Origin: Rhodothermales bacterium
GTDB lineage: Bacteria; Bacteroidota; Rhodothermia; Rhodothermales; UBA10348
Direction: 5' to 3'
Length of the DNA: 64,000 bases
Assembly (NCBI GenBank): GCA_024711125.1
Contig: JANJTM010000022.1
Location: forward strand, 1 to 64,000
Numbering within the stretch: position 1 is the stretch's first letter; each line of letters starts with the position of its first letter. Both the position numbers and the translations under genes were made by a program. Shown here in pieces: positions 29,501-36,894 of this stretch. The notes beneath the pieces are model-generated. The model was given only the letters and a program-made list of their open reading frames with translations. It was not told where the DNA came from and searched no databases.

Positions 29501-29767
29501 CGTGATCGCCAGGGTGCCGTACCCGACGTAGGAGGCCCGCACCACGTGGATGCCGGGCGGAACATTCAGGATCGTGTATTCTCCGTTCACGTCCGTGGCC
29601 GCGCCGCGCGAGGTGCCCTCGACCACCACGGTGGCTCCGATGAGCCCTTCCCCCGTGGTACGATCGACGACCTTCCCGGCCACCTTTCCCGTCTGGGCCC
29701 AGGACGCTGGAGCGATGAGAGCCGTCGCCACAAGCAGGGCGACCAGGCGCAGGATTCTGGTTTCCAT
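26582..29767 (-). CDS. TonB-dependent receptor with N-terminal carboxypeptidase-regulatory domain
   Basis: 1061 residues. A signal peptide ending SWAQ is followed by a CarboxypepD_reg-like domain at about 27-110 (KVAGKVVDRTTGEGLIGATV, then DVNGEYTILNVPPG), a plug domain at about 125-235 (RGGRTGELAYLVDG) and a long barrel ending in Phe (GFTLGF). This is a SusC-like/TonB receptor layout: energy-driven uptake of a large ligand through the outer membrane. No SusD gene is beside it; the T9SS cargo and PorV-like protein occupy that place. First gene of the minus-strand operon 29767-22191. The 282 bases upstream hold its promoter and that of the divergent DUF3365 gene. Confidence 0.94.
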   Translation of the reverse strand: METRILRLVALLVATALIAPASWAQTGKVAGKVVDRTTGEGLIGATVVVEGTSRGAATDVNGEYTILNVPPGIHVVRASYVGYGTLAITEVQVNSDFTTIVDFELLEGIEMEEFVVLGERLIRQDEVSTTTVIRGEQVQALPVDNFQDALTLAGGVVESGAGGDAGIHVRGGRTGELAYLVDGVLIQDPLSGSLGGFDVARQSIDELQVLTGGFSAKYGKAMSGIVLVNTPAGGPELRGTIRLQTDGLSMEGIGQGGPSLDYRRPNGNDWGTRLFEATVSGPILKDRLTFFVNADRLDSDTYLSEFEGPMRPAVLPWASLEGLTFLRPGTESLLDANGQPVDVDLESLGLVEGAVVTPEMISELREAGVDVDRLAKAAVSDYRMQHQLGLYDDRTRLVANFGAKITDDIDARFGYKLTRREWRGYNHGYKFLPQYNDRSQRQIDAFNLQVTHRVTDNTFYQARAAYTSNRYYEFVYDEQKDADNPWRFGRIFNPFAIVGAFNTDGLSDAEGGSNYDFNGYSPVSIRMDYPYLLTGDLDQGFQLSRNLDLDGDGTLDFYKGDRLTQELVDRFEQLFDTLTDAELEARGLNRGPGGIGLIPILAPPTSQDYEERDIGDLQLGIDVTSQLDRRNMIQAGVEYRKMSLFRYLLFANNAWDPQTDPSDPATLTHRPDDEYYVDVSPMELSAYVEDKIEFGNLVLRPGLRLDVLDPAMATLADYGQVTVVQRPSQPNDPKPTPVDAKVKRRLSPRFGVAFPLTDRARLSFNYGQFLQYPEYNRLYESYRTASWVPGTGYVPLDEFGFDLGFETFVGNPDIQPERTIFYQVDGEFLVSESFKLGASMFYKDIYDYVAVSRILSQGGQFLWVMDNLDYANSRGLELRAEKRLEEHFGFTLSYTYSRAIGNADDYAGRFDDWYNNSVSGTIPAKKAQPLDWDQPHTVNATVNVQFGAFDANLLARFGSGLPYTPTTTRGLPLGPKNSARRPWTGTIDARLQYRFDLKERGWITPFFEVTNLLDRENVLAVYSDTGSPSFTLDPGTQFEDAQRPNLFGPPRHFEMGFTLGF

Positions 29768-30013
29768 GGATGCCGTCCCGTTCGATTCGTGGCAGCACCG
29801 TGGCGTGGAAGGCCTCCCCGCCCGGGGTGCCGGTTAATGGAGCCATTGATACCGAATCCTGCCCGACGTCCGGTAGCGGACGGGTGTGGCAAGACCTGTA
29901 GGATCTCGCCCCGGCCCCCCCCGGGTGCGCCCCGTGCCGATTGTGGGGATGCGGGCGATTCCCCTAGACTCCGAATGCGGAATCCTCGGATCCCCGGACC
30001 GGCGCCGGCTCCC

Positions 30014-30021
30014 TATTCTCC
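30014..30021 (+). promoter_or_regulatory. Candidate -7 box TATTCTCC of the DUF3365 gene
   Basis: Identical to the octamer at 20158 and 28 bases before the ATG at 30050. No clear -33 element. Confidence 0.3.
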
Positions 30022-30049
30022 ATGGGTCGACATCCCCCGGAATCCTGCC

Positions 30050-30625
30050 ATGCCAGCCATTCGCCCCGGACCCGCCGTCCTTGCCCTCGTGTTCGCCGCG
30101 GCCTGCGCCGAGCCCGCTCCTCCCCCGTTCGACCCCGCGCCCTATCTCGAACGGGGCCTCGCCGCCACCGCGGCCTCGTTCCAGGTCATGTCGGGACAGC
30201 TGCAGGGCAAACTCGCCGAAGGCGGCGTGCCCGCGGCCATCGACTACTGCTCGCTCGCGGCCTATCCTCTGACCGACAGCCTCTCGGCGGCGTACGGGGT
30301 GCGCATGCGCAGGGCCGCCGTGCGCTTCCGCAATCCGGCCAACCGGGCCGATTCGCTCGAATCGCTCGCGATCGCGCGCTTCGCCGACCTCCTGGCCGCG
30401 GGCGAAGCTCCCAAGCCCGAGGTGCACCGCCTGGACGACGGCTCCGTGGCGTGGTACGGCCCGATCGTGACGCTCGAGCCGTGCACGAAGTGCCACGGAA
30501 CGGTCGGAGACGATCTTTCCGAGGCCGACTACGCGCTCATCTCGGAACGTTATCCGGAGGACCTGGCCGTCGGGTTCAAGGCCGGCGACCTGCGCGGCAT
30601 CTGGAGCCTGCGGTTCGACAGGTAA
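30050..30625 (+). CDS. DUF3365 (Tll0287-like) lipoprotein with a CxxCH haem motif
   Basis: 191 residues. The lipoprotein signal gives C20 in FAAAC. The body matches the Tll0287-like/DUF3365 domain: AIDYCSLAAYPLTD near the front, RRAAVRFRNPANRAD in the middle and EPCTKCHG towards the end, a c-type haem attachment site. Family members are haem-binding redox or gas sensors, often fused to kinases; here it is a free periplasmic lipoprotein. No cytochrome maturation genes are in the window. It diverges from the TonB operon, and the S9 peptidase gene follows after 63 bases. Confidence 0.9.
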   Translation: MPAIRPGPAVLALVFAAACAEPAPPPFDPAPYLERGLAATAASFQVMSGQLQGKLAEGGVPAAIDYCSLAAYPLTDSLSAAYGVRMRRAAVRFRNPANRADSLESLAIARFADLLAAGEAPKPEVHRLDDGSVAWYGPIVTLEPCTKCHGTVGDDLSEADYALISERYPEDLAVGFKAGDLRGIWSLRFDR

Positions 30626-30688
30626 GGCCCGCTTGAATTCGGCGCGGCCGGATGCGATTCTACGGGCGCACTCGCCCCGGAATCTGCC

Positions 30689-33481
30689 ATGCGCCGTCTC
30701 GTCGCCTTTCTGCTGTTCGCCGCGCTCGTCGCGCCCGCTCTCGCCCAGAAACCGCTCACTGTCGACGACTACGCGCAGTGGCAGCGCCTTTCGGGCGGCG
30801 AACTGTCGCCGAGCGGCGCGCACGTGGCCTACGGCATCTCGCTCGTCGAGGGTGACGGCTGGCTCGTCGTGCGCCGCGTAGGGGCGGTGGACCCAGGCAA
30901 ACGCCTCGACCTGGGTTCCGCCCCGCGCTTTTCGGGCGACGGCCGCTGGCTCGCGTACACGATCGGAATCAAGGAGAGCGAGCGGAAGAAGCTCGAGAAG
31001 GCCAAGAAACCCGTGCAGGCCGACCTGGGACTCGTCGACCTCACCGACATGGAGGTCGACACCGTCAAGTCGGTCCAGTCGGCCGTCTTCCACGAGGATG
31101 GCCGTTGGCTCGCCATGCGCCCGTACCCGCCCGAGGGGGCCAAGGGGGCGGGAGACCTCGTGGTGCGCGACCTGGCGACGGGCGAGGACATGGCCTACGG
31201 GAACGTGTCCGAATTCGCGTTCAGCGAACACCACCCTCTGCTCGCCCTCGTCGTGGCTCCGCAGGCCGAGGCGGGACACGGCGTACACCTGGTGGACCTC
31301 TCGCGCGGTACCGTGCGCGTGCTCGAATCGGGCCGCTCGAAGTTCACCGGGCTGCGGTGGAACGAGGACGGCAACGCCCTGGCGTTCCTCGAGGAATACG
31401 AGGACAAGGGGTACGAGGAGAAGAACCACGTCGCGTACGCCTGGACCGACGTCGCCGTGCGCCCGACGCGCCATGCCTTCGACCCCCGCGAGCAGACGGG
31501 GGTGCCCGACGGTCTGCGCATCGCGGCCGAGGGGGGCATCTCCTTCTCGAAGAACGGGCCGGTCGCGTTCCTGGGCCTGAAGGAGCGGACCGCCAAAGAT
31601 GAACCTGCGGCGACCGTCGCCACCGATTCGACGCGAACCGACTCGACCAACGTGGCCCCGTCCGATTCGACCTCGGCCGCAGACCGACCGGCCAAGGCGA
31701 AGAAGGACGAGGACCTCGACCCGCCGGGCGTCGACGTCTGGCACTGGAAGGACGACCGCCTGCAGGCCGAGCAGCAGGTCCGGGCCGCCCAGGACCGCCG
31801 CTTCACGTGGACGGCCGCGTGGCATTACGACGGTGGCCTGCTCGTCCGCCTCGCCGACCCCGAGCTGCGTACGGTGCAGCCGACCGGTTCGGCGCTCTGG
31901 GCGGTCGGATTCGACAGCCGTCCGTACGAACCCACGTTCCGCGAGGAGTGGCGGGACGTGTACGCGGTCGAACTCGCGACCGGCGCGCGCACGAAGATCC
32001 TCGAGCGCATCGAGTCGGTATCGACGTCGCCGGACGGCCGCTACGCCCTCTATTTCCGGGGCGGAAACTGGTTCACCTACGACTTCACGACCCGCCGCAC
32101 GGCGAACCTGACCGCGTCGACCGGTGCGCGCTTCGACGACTTCACCCAGGTCTACGGACGCGAGGAACATCGCCCCTTCGGCAGCGGCATGTGGGCAGCC
32201 GGCGACGCGTGGGTGCTCCTGTACGACCAGTACGACGTGTGGCGGGCCCGGCCGGACGGCTCGAAGACCGAGCGGCTGTCGGCCGGCGCCGTCGACCGCA
32301 TTCGCCACCGCCAGCAGCGGTTCGACTTCACGCAGGACGCCGTCGAACCCGACGAAACCGTCTTCTTCTCGCTCTACGGCGATCGCACCAAGGACTCGGG
32401 CTGCGCGCGCATGCGCCCCGGCAAGGCATTGGAGACCCTCGTGTACGAGCCGCGCATGGTCCAGTGCACGGGCCGGGCCGAGGACGCCGAAGCCTACCTC
32501 TACACGACGCAGAAGGCCGACGAATCGATGAACCTGCACGTCGCGTCGTTCGACGGCTCGGCACCCTGGCAGGCCTCGGACACCAACCCCCAGCAGAAGG
32601 ACTTCCTCTGGGCCGGTTCCGAACTCATCACCTACCAACGGGTGGGCGGAGACACGCTCCAGGCCCGCCTGCTGTATCCCGCGGGTTACGAACCCGGCAA
32701 GCAGTACCCGATGATCGTCTACATCTACGAACTGCTCTCGCAGGGCCTGCATTCGTATACGCTCCCCTCACGGAGCAGCGCATACAATGCCCGCCGGTTC
32801 TCTGCGGAGGGCTATTTCGTGCTCGAGCCCGACATCACGTACCGCCTTCGAGACCCCGGCCTCTCGGCCGTCGAATCCATCGTGCCGGCCGTCGAGAAGG
32901 TGCTCGCAACGGGTAGGGTCGACCGCGACCGCATCGGCCTCACGGGCCACTCGTGGGGCGCGTACCAGACCACGTTCGTCATCACCCAGACCGACCTCTT
33001 CAAGGCCGCCGTCGCGGGCGCCCCGCTGACCAACCTCGAATCGATGTCGCTCTCGGTCTATTGGAACTCCGGCTCGCCCGACTCGCAGATCTTCGAGGTC
33101 AGCCAGGGCCGATTCCCCGAGCCGTTCTGGCAGGACGCGGAAAGCTTCCGCAGGAACAGTCCGATCCACAACATGCTGAACGCGCGTACGCCGCTCCTCG
33201 TGGCCTTCGGCGACAAGGATGGAGCGGTCGAGTTCAACCAGGGCATCGAGCTCTACAACACGATGCGGCGCATGGAGAAGCCCTTCGTCCTGCTCGTGTA
33301 CGAGGGCGAAAACCACGGCCTCGCGAAGAAAGAGAACCAGGTCGACTACGCGACGCGCACCCACGCGTGGTTCGACCACTACCTGCGGGGCGCCGAGCCG
33401 GCCACGTGGATCACCGAGGGACTGCCGTTCCTCGAGAAGGAGCTCGAGAAGAAGAAGCAGAAGGAGGCGGGCAGGCGCTGA
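30689..33481 (+). CDS. Secreted S9-family serine peptidase (second copy)
   Basis: 930 residues with a signal peptide ending ALAQ. The N-terminal two thirds are a propeller, split at about 305-350 by an Ala/Asp/Ser/Thr-rich linker with repeated DST triplets. The alpha/beta hydrolase domain has S755 in GHSWGAY, an acid in GDKDG (D842 or D844) and H876 in GENHG. It shares the overall architecture, the DST linker and the HSWG elbow with the protein at 4032-6893, but the two are clearly diverged. Likely periplasmic or extracellular peptidase; specificity unknown. Its start context GGAATCTGCCATG closely matches that of the gene before it. Confidence 0.93.
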   Translation: MRRLVAFLLFAALVAPALAQKPLTVDDYAQWQRLSGGELSPSGAHVAYGISLVEGDGWLVVRRVGAVDPGKRLDLGSAPRFSGDGRWLAYTIGIKESERKKLEKAKKPVQADLGLVDLTDMEVDTVKSVQSAVFHEDGRWLAMRPYPPEGAKGAGDLVVRDLATGEDMAYGNVSEFAFSEHHPLLALVVAPQAEAGHGVHLVDLSRGTVRVLESGRSKFTGLRWNEDGNALAFLEEYEDKGYEEKNHVAYAWTDVAVRPTRHAFDPREQTGVPDGLRIAAEGGISFSKNGPVAFLGLKERTAKDEPAATVATDSTRTDSTNVAPSDSTSAADRPAKAKKDEDLDPPGVDVWHWKDDRLQAEQQVRAAQDRRFTWTAAWHYDGGLLVRLADPELRTVQPTGSALWAVGFDSRPYEPTFREEWRDVYAVELATGARTKILERIESVSTSPDGRYALYFRGGNWFTYDFTTRRTANLTASTGARFDDFTQVYGREEHRPFGSGMWAAGDAWVLLYDQYDVWRARPDGSKTERLSAGAVDRIRHRQQRFDFTQDAVEPDETVFFSLYGDRTKDSGCARMRPGKALETLVYEPRMVQCTGRAEDAEAYLYTTQKADESMNLHVASFDGSAPWQASDTNPQQKDFLWAGSELITYQRVGGDTLQARLLYPAGYEPGKQYPMIVYIYELLSQGLHSYTLPSRSSAYNARRFSAEGYFVLEPDITYRLRDPGLSAVESIVPAVEKVLATGRVDRDRIGLTGHSWGAYQTTFVITQTDLFKAAVAGAPLTNLESMSLSVYWNSGSPDSQIFEVSQGRFPEPFWQDAESFRRNSPIHNMLNARTPLLVAFGDKDGAVEFNQGIELYNTMRRMEKPFVLLVYEGENHGLAKKENQVDYATRTHAWFDHYLRGAEPATWITEGLPFLEKELEKKKQKEAGRR

Positions 33482-33502
33482 GCCCTGCCGTCCGACGCCG
33501 GA

Positions 33503-34261
33503 TCAGTCCAACAGGGTCTCGATCCGGTCCACCCAGCTCCGGCTTTCGACCGACCAGGCACCGTCGGCCTGCGCGATCGCGCGCAGGTCGCGGGCGAGCG
33601 CGGTCACCTGGTGCGCGGGCAATACCCGGCGGAGTCGGTCTACCAGCCCGGAAAGCCGCTCGCCGTCCATCGGTGTTCCGTACTCCGCCAGCGCCTCCCG
33701 CACGAGGACATCCAGCGGACCGGTCGGAAGGTTGGGCAGCCACTGCCCCACACGCGCGGTAATCACTTCCAGCTCGGCATCCGACAGATCGCCGTCCGGC
33801 TCCACGGCGACGGCGATATACAGCGTCGCCAGGTCCATCGCCGTACGGCGCGCAGATTCCACGTCTCTGCTGCGCAGCACGGTCCAGAACGCTCCCTGTC
33901 CGTCGGCCGGGGGATGCACGCCCCATTCTTTCGCGACTCGCCCGATGAACTCGGCCTCGGTCTTCAGGAATCGCCGGTCGGCGAGCGCCACCTCGCTCAT
34001 CTGTTCGAGGGCGCGGCGCTTTTCTCCCTCCGACAGTGCATGCCCCAGTGTCTCCACGGCCTGCAGCACCCGGACCGGGTCGTAGACCCGAACGGCGTCG
34101 TCGACCACCTGGGCGACACCGGGCATTTCGCTTCCGGTGCGCCAGGCATCGAGCAGCCCCGATATCGCGGCAAACTCGTGGAAATTGAGCCTTCCGTCCG
34201 ACCCACGGGCGAGCCCGAGGTACAGCAGGGCGAGTTCGAGGAGGCGGTCGTCCGGCGACAT
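33503..34261 (-). CDS. Duplicated TerB-like/EF-hand-like cytosolic protein
   Basis: 252 residues, no signal peptide, mostly helical and acidic. Two halves look homologous: LLYLGLARGSDGRLNFHEFAAI at about 12-33 resembles TLYIAVAVEPDGDLSDAELEVI at about 146-167, each followed by a WRT/GQW turn and several helices. The DGRLNxxE and DGDLSxxE stretches are like TerB or EF-hand metal sites. TerB-like proteins bind metal or sit in stress and membrane complexes, but a function cannot be given. The gene is convergent with the S9 peptidase (21-base gap) and divergent from the sulfatase (42 bases). Confidence 0.75.
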   Translation of the reverse strand: MSPDDRLLELALLYLGLARGSDGRLNFHEFAAISGLLDAWRTGSEMPGVAQVVDDAVRVYDPVRVLQAVETLGHALSEGEKRRALEQMSEVALADRRFLKTEAEFIGRVAKEWGVHPPADGQGAFWTVLRSRDVESARRTAMDLATLYIAVAVEPDGDLSDAELEVITARVGQWLPNLPTGPLDVLVREALAEYGTPMDGERLSGLVDRLRRVLPAHQVTALARDLRAIAQADGAWSVESRSWVDRIETLLD

Positions 34262-34265
34262 GGCG

Positions 34266-34273
34266 TACCTTCC
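34266..34273 (+). promoter_or_regulatory. Candidate -7 box TACCTTCC of the sulfatase gene
   Basis: Located 30 bases before the ATG at 34304 and just outside the divergent gene start. Similar boxes precede recQ (39440), the GH5 gene (51705) and mntA (62521). Confidence 0.3.
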
Positions 34274-34303
34274 TGCGCTTCACGGAATATACACGTTCGA
34301 CTG

Positions 34304-35959
34304 ATGCCACGCTCTCTGCCCTTAGTCGCGCTTGCCGCGCTCCTGCTCGCCGGCTGCACGGCCGAGACCCGCCGTCCGAACATCGTCTTCATCTTCTCGG
34401 ACGACCACGCGCGGCACGCCATCTCGGCCTACGGTTCCGCGATCAACGAGACGCCGAACATCGACCGGATCGCTTCCGGAGGCCTCCTCTTCACGCACAA
34501 CCTCGTCACGAACGCCATCTGCGCCCCGAGCCGGGCCACCGTGCTGACGGGCACCTACAACCACGTCAACGGCCAGATCACCAATGCGGAGCGGTTCGAC
34601 GGCGGGCAGGTCACCTTCCCCAAGCTGCTGCAGGCCGCCGGCTACCAGACCGCGCTGGTCGGAAAATGGCACCTCGGCACCGCCCCGACGGGTTTCGATT
34701 ACTGGCGGGTCCTCATCGACCAGGGACCGTACTACAACCCGCAGATCGGCTCTCCCACTGATACGACGCGGTTGCCTGGCTACACGACCGACCTGATCGC
34801 CGACCTCTCGTTCTCGTGGCTCGAGCAGCGTGATCCGGAGCGGCCGTTCCTCCTCATGTTCCAGCACAAGGCCCCGCACCGCAACTGGAAGCCCGGTCCG
34901 GACCACCTCGGCGACTACGCCGATGTCGACGTGCCCATGCCCGAAACGTTCTACGACGATTACTCGGGACGCACGCGCGCCGCGGCGGAGGCCAACATGC
35001 GCGTCGACCGCAACCTGAACGCCCACGACCTGAAGATCTCGCGCCAGGGGGAGATGGACGACGAGCAGCGCGCCACTTGGGACGCGGTCTACGAACCCCA
35101 GAACGAGGCGGTTAGGGCGGCCGGCTTGACCGGTGAGGCGCTCGACCGGTGGAAGTACCAGCGCTACGCGAAGGACTACCTGCGCAGCGTGCAGTCGCTC
35201 GACGACAACATCGGACGGCTGCTCGACTGGCTCGACGCCTCCGGGCTGGCGGAAAACACCATCGTCGTCTACGCCAGCGACCAGGGCTGGTACCTCGGCG
35301 AGCACGGCTGGTACGACAAGCGCTGGATGTACGACACCTCGCTGCGCGCCCCGCTGCTCGTGCGCTGGCCGGGCCGCGTCAACGCGGGCACCGTATCGGA
35401 CGCCCTCGTGTCGAACGTCGACTTCGCGGCGACCCTCCTCGACGTGGCCGGTGTCGAGGTACCCGCCACCATGCAGGGGCGCTCGCTCATGCCCATCTTC
35501 GAGGCCTCGACCCGCGCCGAGGGTCGCCCGCTCGTGCTCGCCGCATCCCAGCTCGTGCCCGCCGGACCGCCCGGGGCCGAGGTACCGTTCCTCACCGTTC
35601 CGCCCGACCCTGCGCCGAACGTCGCCACCCCCGACGATTGGCGAAAGAGCTTCTACTACCACTACTACGAATACCCCGCCTCGCACTGCGTGCGGCGGCA
35701 CTACGGCGTGCGCACCGAGCGCCACAAGCTGATCCACTTCTACACGCTCGGCGAGTGGGAGCTCTTCGACCTCGAGCGCGACCCGGACGAGCTGCAGAGC
35801 GTCTACGGCGATCCGGCGTATGCCGAAGTGCAGGCTGCGTTGACGGCCGAGCTTTCCCGGCTGCGGTCGGAATTGGCCGTTCCGGAGGATACCCGGCCGG
35901 GCGGAGAGGACGAATGCACGTCGGACAGCGAGGGCTGGGACGGGTTCGAGTCGGAGTGA
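34304..35959 (+). CDS. Sulfatase lipoprotein (type I, Cys-formylglycine)
   Basis: 551 residues from the ATG at 34304, where a lipoprotein signal begins (C18 in LLLAGC). The alkaline-phosphatase fold of sulfatases is clear: NIVFIFSDDH supplies two metal Asp residues, and C73 in ICAPSRATVLTG is the CxPxR site to be oxidised to formylglycine. VGKWHLG carries the active-site Lys and His, and YASDQGWYLGEHG supplies further metal ligands. It would hydrolyse sulfate esters, most likely on carbohydrates such as algal polysaccharides, at the cell envelope. The maturation enzyme is not in the window. The protein ends in an acidic Asp/Glu/Ser tail. Confidence 0.95.
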   Translation: MPRSLPLVALAALLLAGCTAETRRPNIVFIFSDDHARHAISAYGSAINETPNIDRIASGGLLFTHNLVTNAICAPSRATVLTGTYNHVNGQITNAERFDGGQVTFPKLLQAAGYQTALVGKWHLGTAPTGFDYWRVLIDQGPYYNPQIGSPTDTTRLPGYTTDLIADLSFSWLEQRDPERPFLLMFQHKAPHRNWKPGPDHLGDYADVDVPMPETFYDDYSGRTRAAAEANMRVDRNLNAHDLKISRQGEMDDEQRATWDAVYEPQNEAVRAAGLTGEALDRWKYQRYAKDYLRSVQSLDDNIGRLLDWLDASGLAENTIVVYASDQGWYLGEHGWYDKRWMYDTSLRAPLLVRWPGRVNAGTVSDALVSNVDFAATLLDVAGVEVPATMQGRSLMPIFEASTRAEGRPLVLAASQLVPAGPPGAEVPFLTVPPDPAPNVATPDDWRKSFYYHYYEYPASHCVRRHYGVRTERHKLIHFYTLGEWELFDLERDPDELQSVYGDPAYAEVQAALTAELSRLRSELAVPEDTRPGGEDECTSDSEGWDGFESE

Positions 35960-36065
35960 GCGCGGTCCGGCTCCTGCTCGTGGTCTGGCCGGGGGTCCCG
36001 CGTCCTTCCGGTGGCATCTGCCGGTAAATTTCCGATGCAGGTGGCGCTCGGCCCCGTCGGTTTGC

Positions 36066-36073
36066 TATTTTTG
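36066..36073 (+). promoter_or_regulatory. Bacteroidota-type -7 box TATTTTTG of tRNA-Leu
   Basis: Exact TAnnTTTG match 12 bases before the tRNA, identical to the box of tRNA-Lys. The expected -33 position reads TGGC, a weak match. Confidence 0.65.
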
Positions 36074-36085
36074 ACGTCCTCCGAT

Positions 36086-36169
36086 GCCCAGGTGGTGAAA
36101 TTGGTAGACACGCCATCTTGAGGGGGTGGTGCCCGCAAGGGCATGCTGGTTCGAGTCCAGTCCTGGGCA
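36086..36169 (+). tRNA. tRNA-Leu (anticodon GAG)
   Basis: 84 bases, class II cloverleaf. The acceptor is GCCCAGG with CCTGGGC and discriminator A. The anticodon stem CCATC/GGTGG closes loop TTGAGGG with GAG at 36120-36122, and the long variable arm is TGCCCGCAAGGGCA. The T loop is TTCGAGT. CCA is not encoded. Confidence 0.97.
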
Positions 36170-36172
36170 CTC

Positions 36173-36210
36173 AAAGCCCGTGTCCCTTGGGGACGCGGGC
36201 TTTTTTCTTT
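36173..36210 (+). terminator. Strong Rho-independent terminator of tRNA-Leu
   Basis: A 12-base stem (AGCCCGTGTCCC with GGGACGCGGGCT, one G-U pair), a tight loop and a run of six T at 36201-36206. It is the only terminator in the window with a clear T-run. Confidence 0.9.
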
Positions 36211-36464
36211 GTGGCCGCGCGGCGAACGCGAGACGCGTTTCCTCGGGCCGGCGACGGATGCGTTCAAGGGGATGTCGAGCCCGTACGGATCTCCGCGCAG
36301 CCCCGACGGGAACGGCCTGCCCCTGGTCTGGAATTGGCTGATCCCGTACCTCGCAGCGCAGCGCCGGGTCTGCCCGGTTGCGGGTCGGAAATCCATGGAG
36401 CCTGGACGCCCGATTCACCCTGCCGGAGGCTTCCGTGGCGCTGGCGTGGAATGAATGGCTGCTT

Positions 36465-36607
36465 TTCGACGTATTGGGCCTGTTTTGGGTGTCAAAACGT
36501 CGCATTTGGGCTCGCATGCGATGTTTTGGGCGTTTTTGGGGGTCAAAACGTCGCAATACGGTCGGAATGCGATGTTTTGGGGCGTTTTTGGGGGTCAAAA
36601 CGTCGCA
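36465..36607. repeat. Three tandem imperfect-palindrome units, 51-52 base period
   Basis: Units at 36465-36504, 36517-36555 and 36568-36607 share the core GTCAAAACGTCGCA exactly at their right ends (36491, 36542 and 36594). In units two and three a left arm TGCGATGTTTTG pairs with CAAAACGTCGCA around a G/T-rich loop of about 15-16 bases, giving a 12-pair hairpin with one wobble. Unit one is degenerate on its left arm. Spacers between units are 12 bases and differ from one another. Confidence 0.85.
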
Positions 36608-36744
36608 TTTGGGCCGAAATTCCAATTTCGCCCTTCACTTGCCCTGCTGGGTATCTGCTCTCGTCGCGTGGGGCGAGGCCGGCCGGCGCTCACAGGATCG
36701 AGCAGGTGCGAGCGCCGAACGCCATCGGCGGGTGCGAGCGGCAT

Positions 36745-36774
36745 GTGCGAACGGGGCAAGTGCGAACGGGGCAA
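36745..36774. repeat. Two tandem copies of a 15-base repeat
   Basis: GTGCGAACGGGGCAA occurs twice head to tail. Related fragments (GGTGCGAGCG at 36731, CAGGTGCGAGCG near 36703) suggest a decayed longer array. Possibly a variable-number repeat. Confidence 0.75.
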
Positions 36775-36894
36775 GCGAGCGTGAACACGCCCCGGGCCGG
36801 CTGCGCTCTTCTCCGAGCCTCCACACCATCTCGGAAACGAAGCGATCGCTGTTGCAACAGATAACGGTATCCCAACGGCAACCCGCTTTACTCC

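Larger units (their letters stand above)
36211..36894. other. Gene-free stretch with repeats
   Basis: This is the one long intergenic region in the window. Frames crossing it start without leader signals and read through repeats, so I call no gene. It contains three tandem hairpin units (36465-36607) whose base composition is richer in A and T than the flanks, and a 15-base direct repeat (36745-36774). The last 100 bases hold the leader of the barrel gene. No integrase, repeat of the tRNA 3' end or inverted terminal repeat was found. Confidence 0.7.

Noticed and set aside
23401-30625. Plus-strand open frames of 1065 and 1337 codons across the TonB operon
   Set aside because: They mirror the real minus-strand genes and show no recognisable domain. 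Only the last 192 codons of the second frame, the DUF3365 gene, are real.
29834-32752. 972-codon minus-strand frame over the DUF3365 and S9 peptidase genes
   Set aside because: The opposite strand has a signal peptide, haem motif and catalytic triad in the same region. This frame has none.
11647-36169. tRNA genes considered as integration sites of a genomic island
   Set aside because: No integrase, no duplicated tRNA 3' end and no visible change in gene style beside either tRNA.
36465-36607. Tandem repeats considered as a CRISPR array
   Set aside because: The repeats are internally palindromic, the spacers are only 12 bases, there are just three units, and no cas gene is in the window.
36065-36625. 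Short frames reading through the hairpin repeats as a repeat protein
   Set aside because: No leader or codon bias supports a gene on either strand, and the peptide repeats merely translate the DNA repeat.
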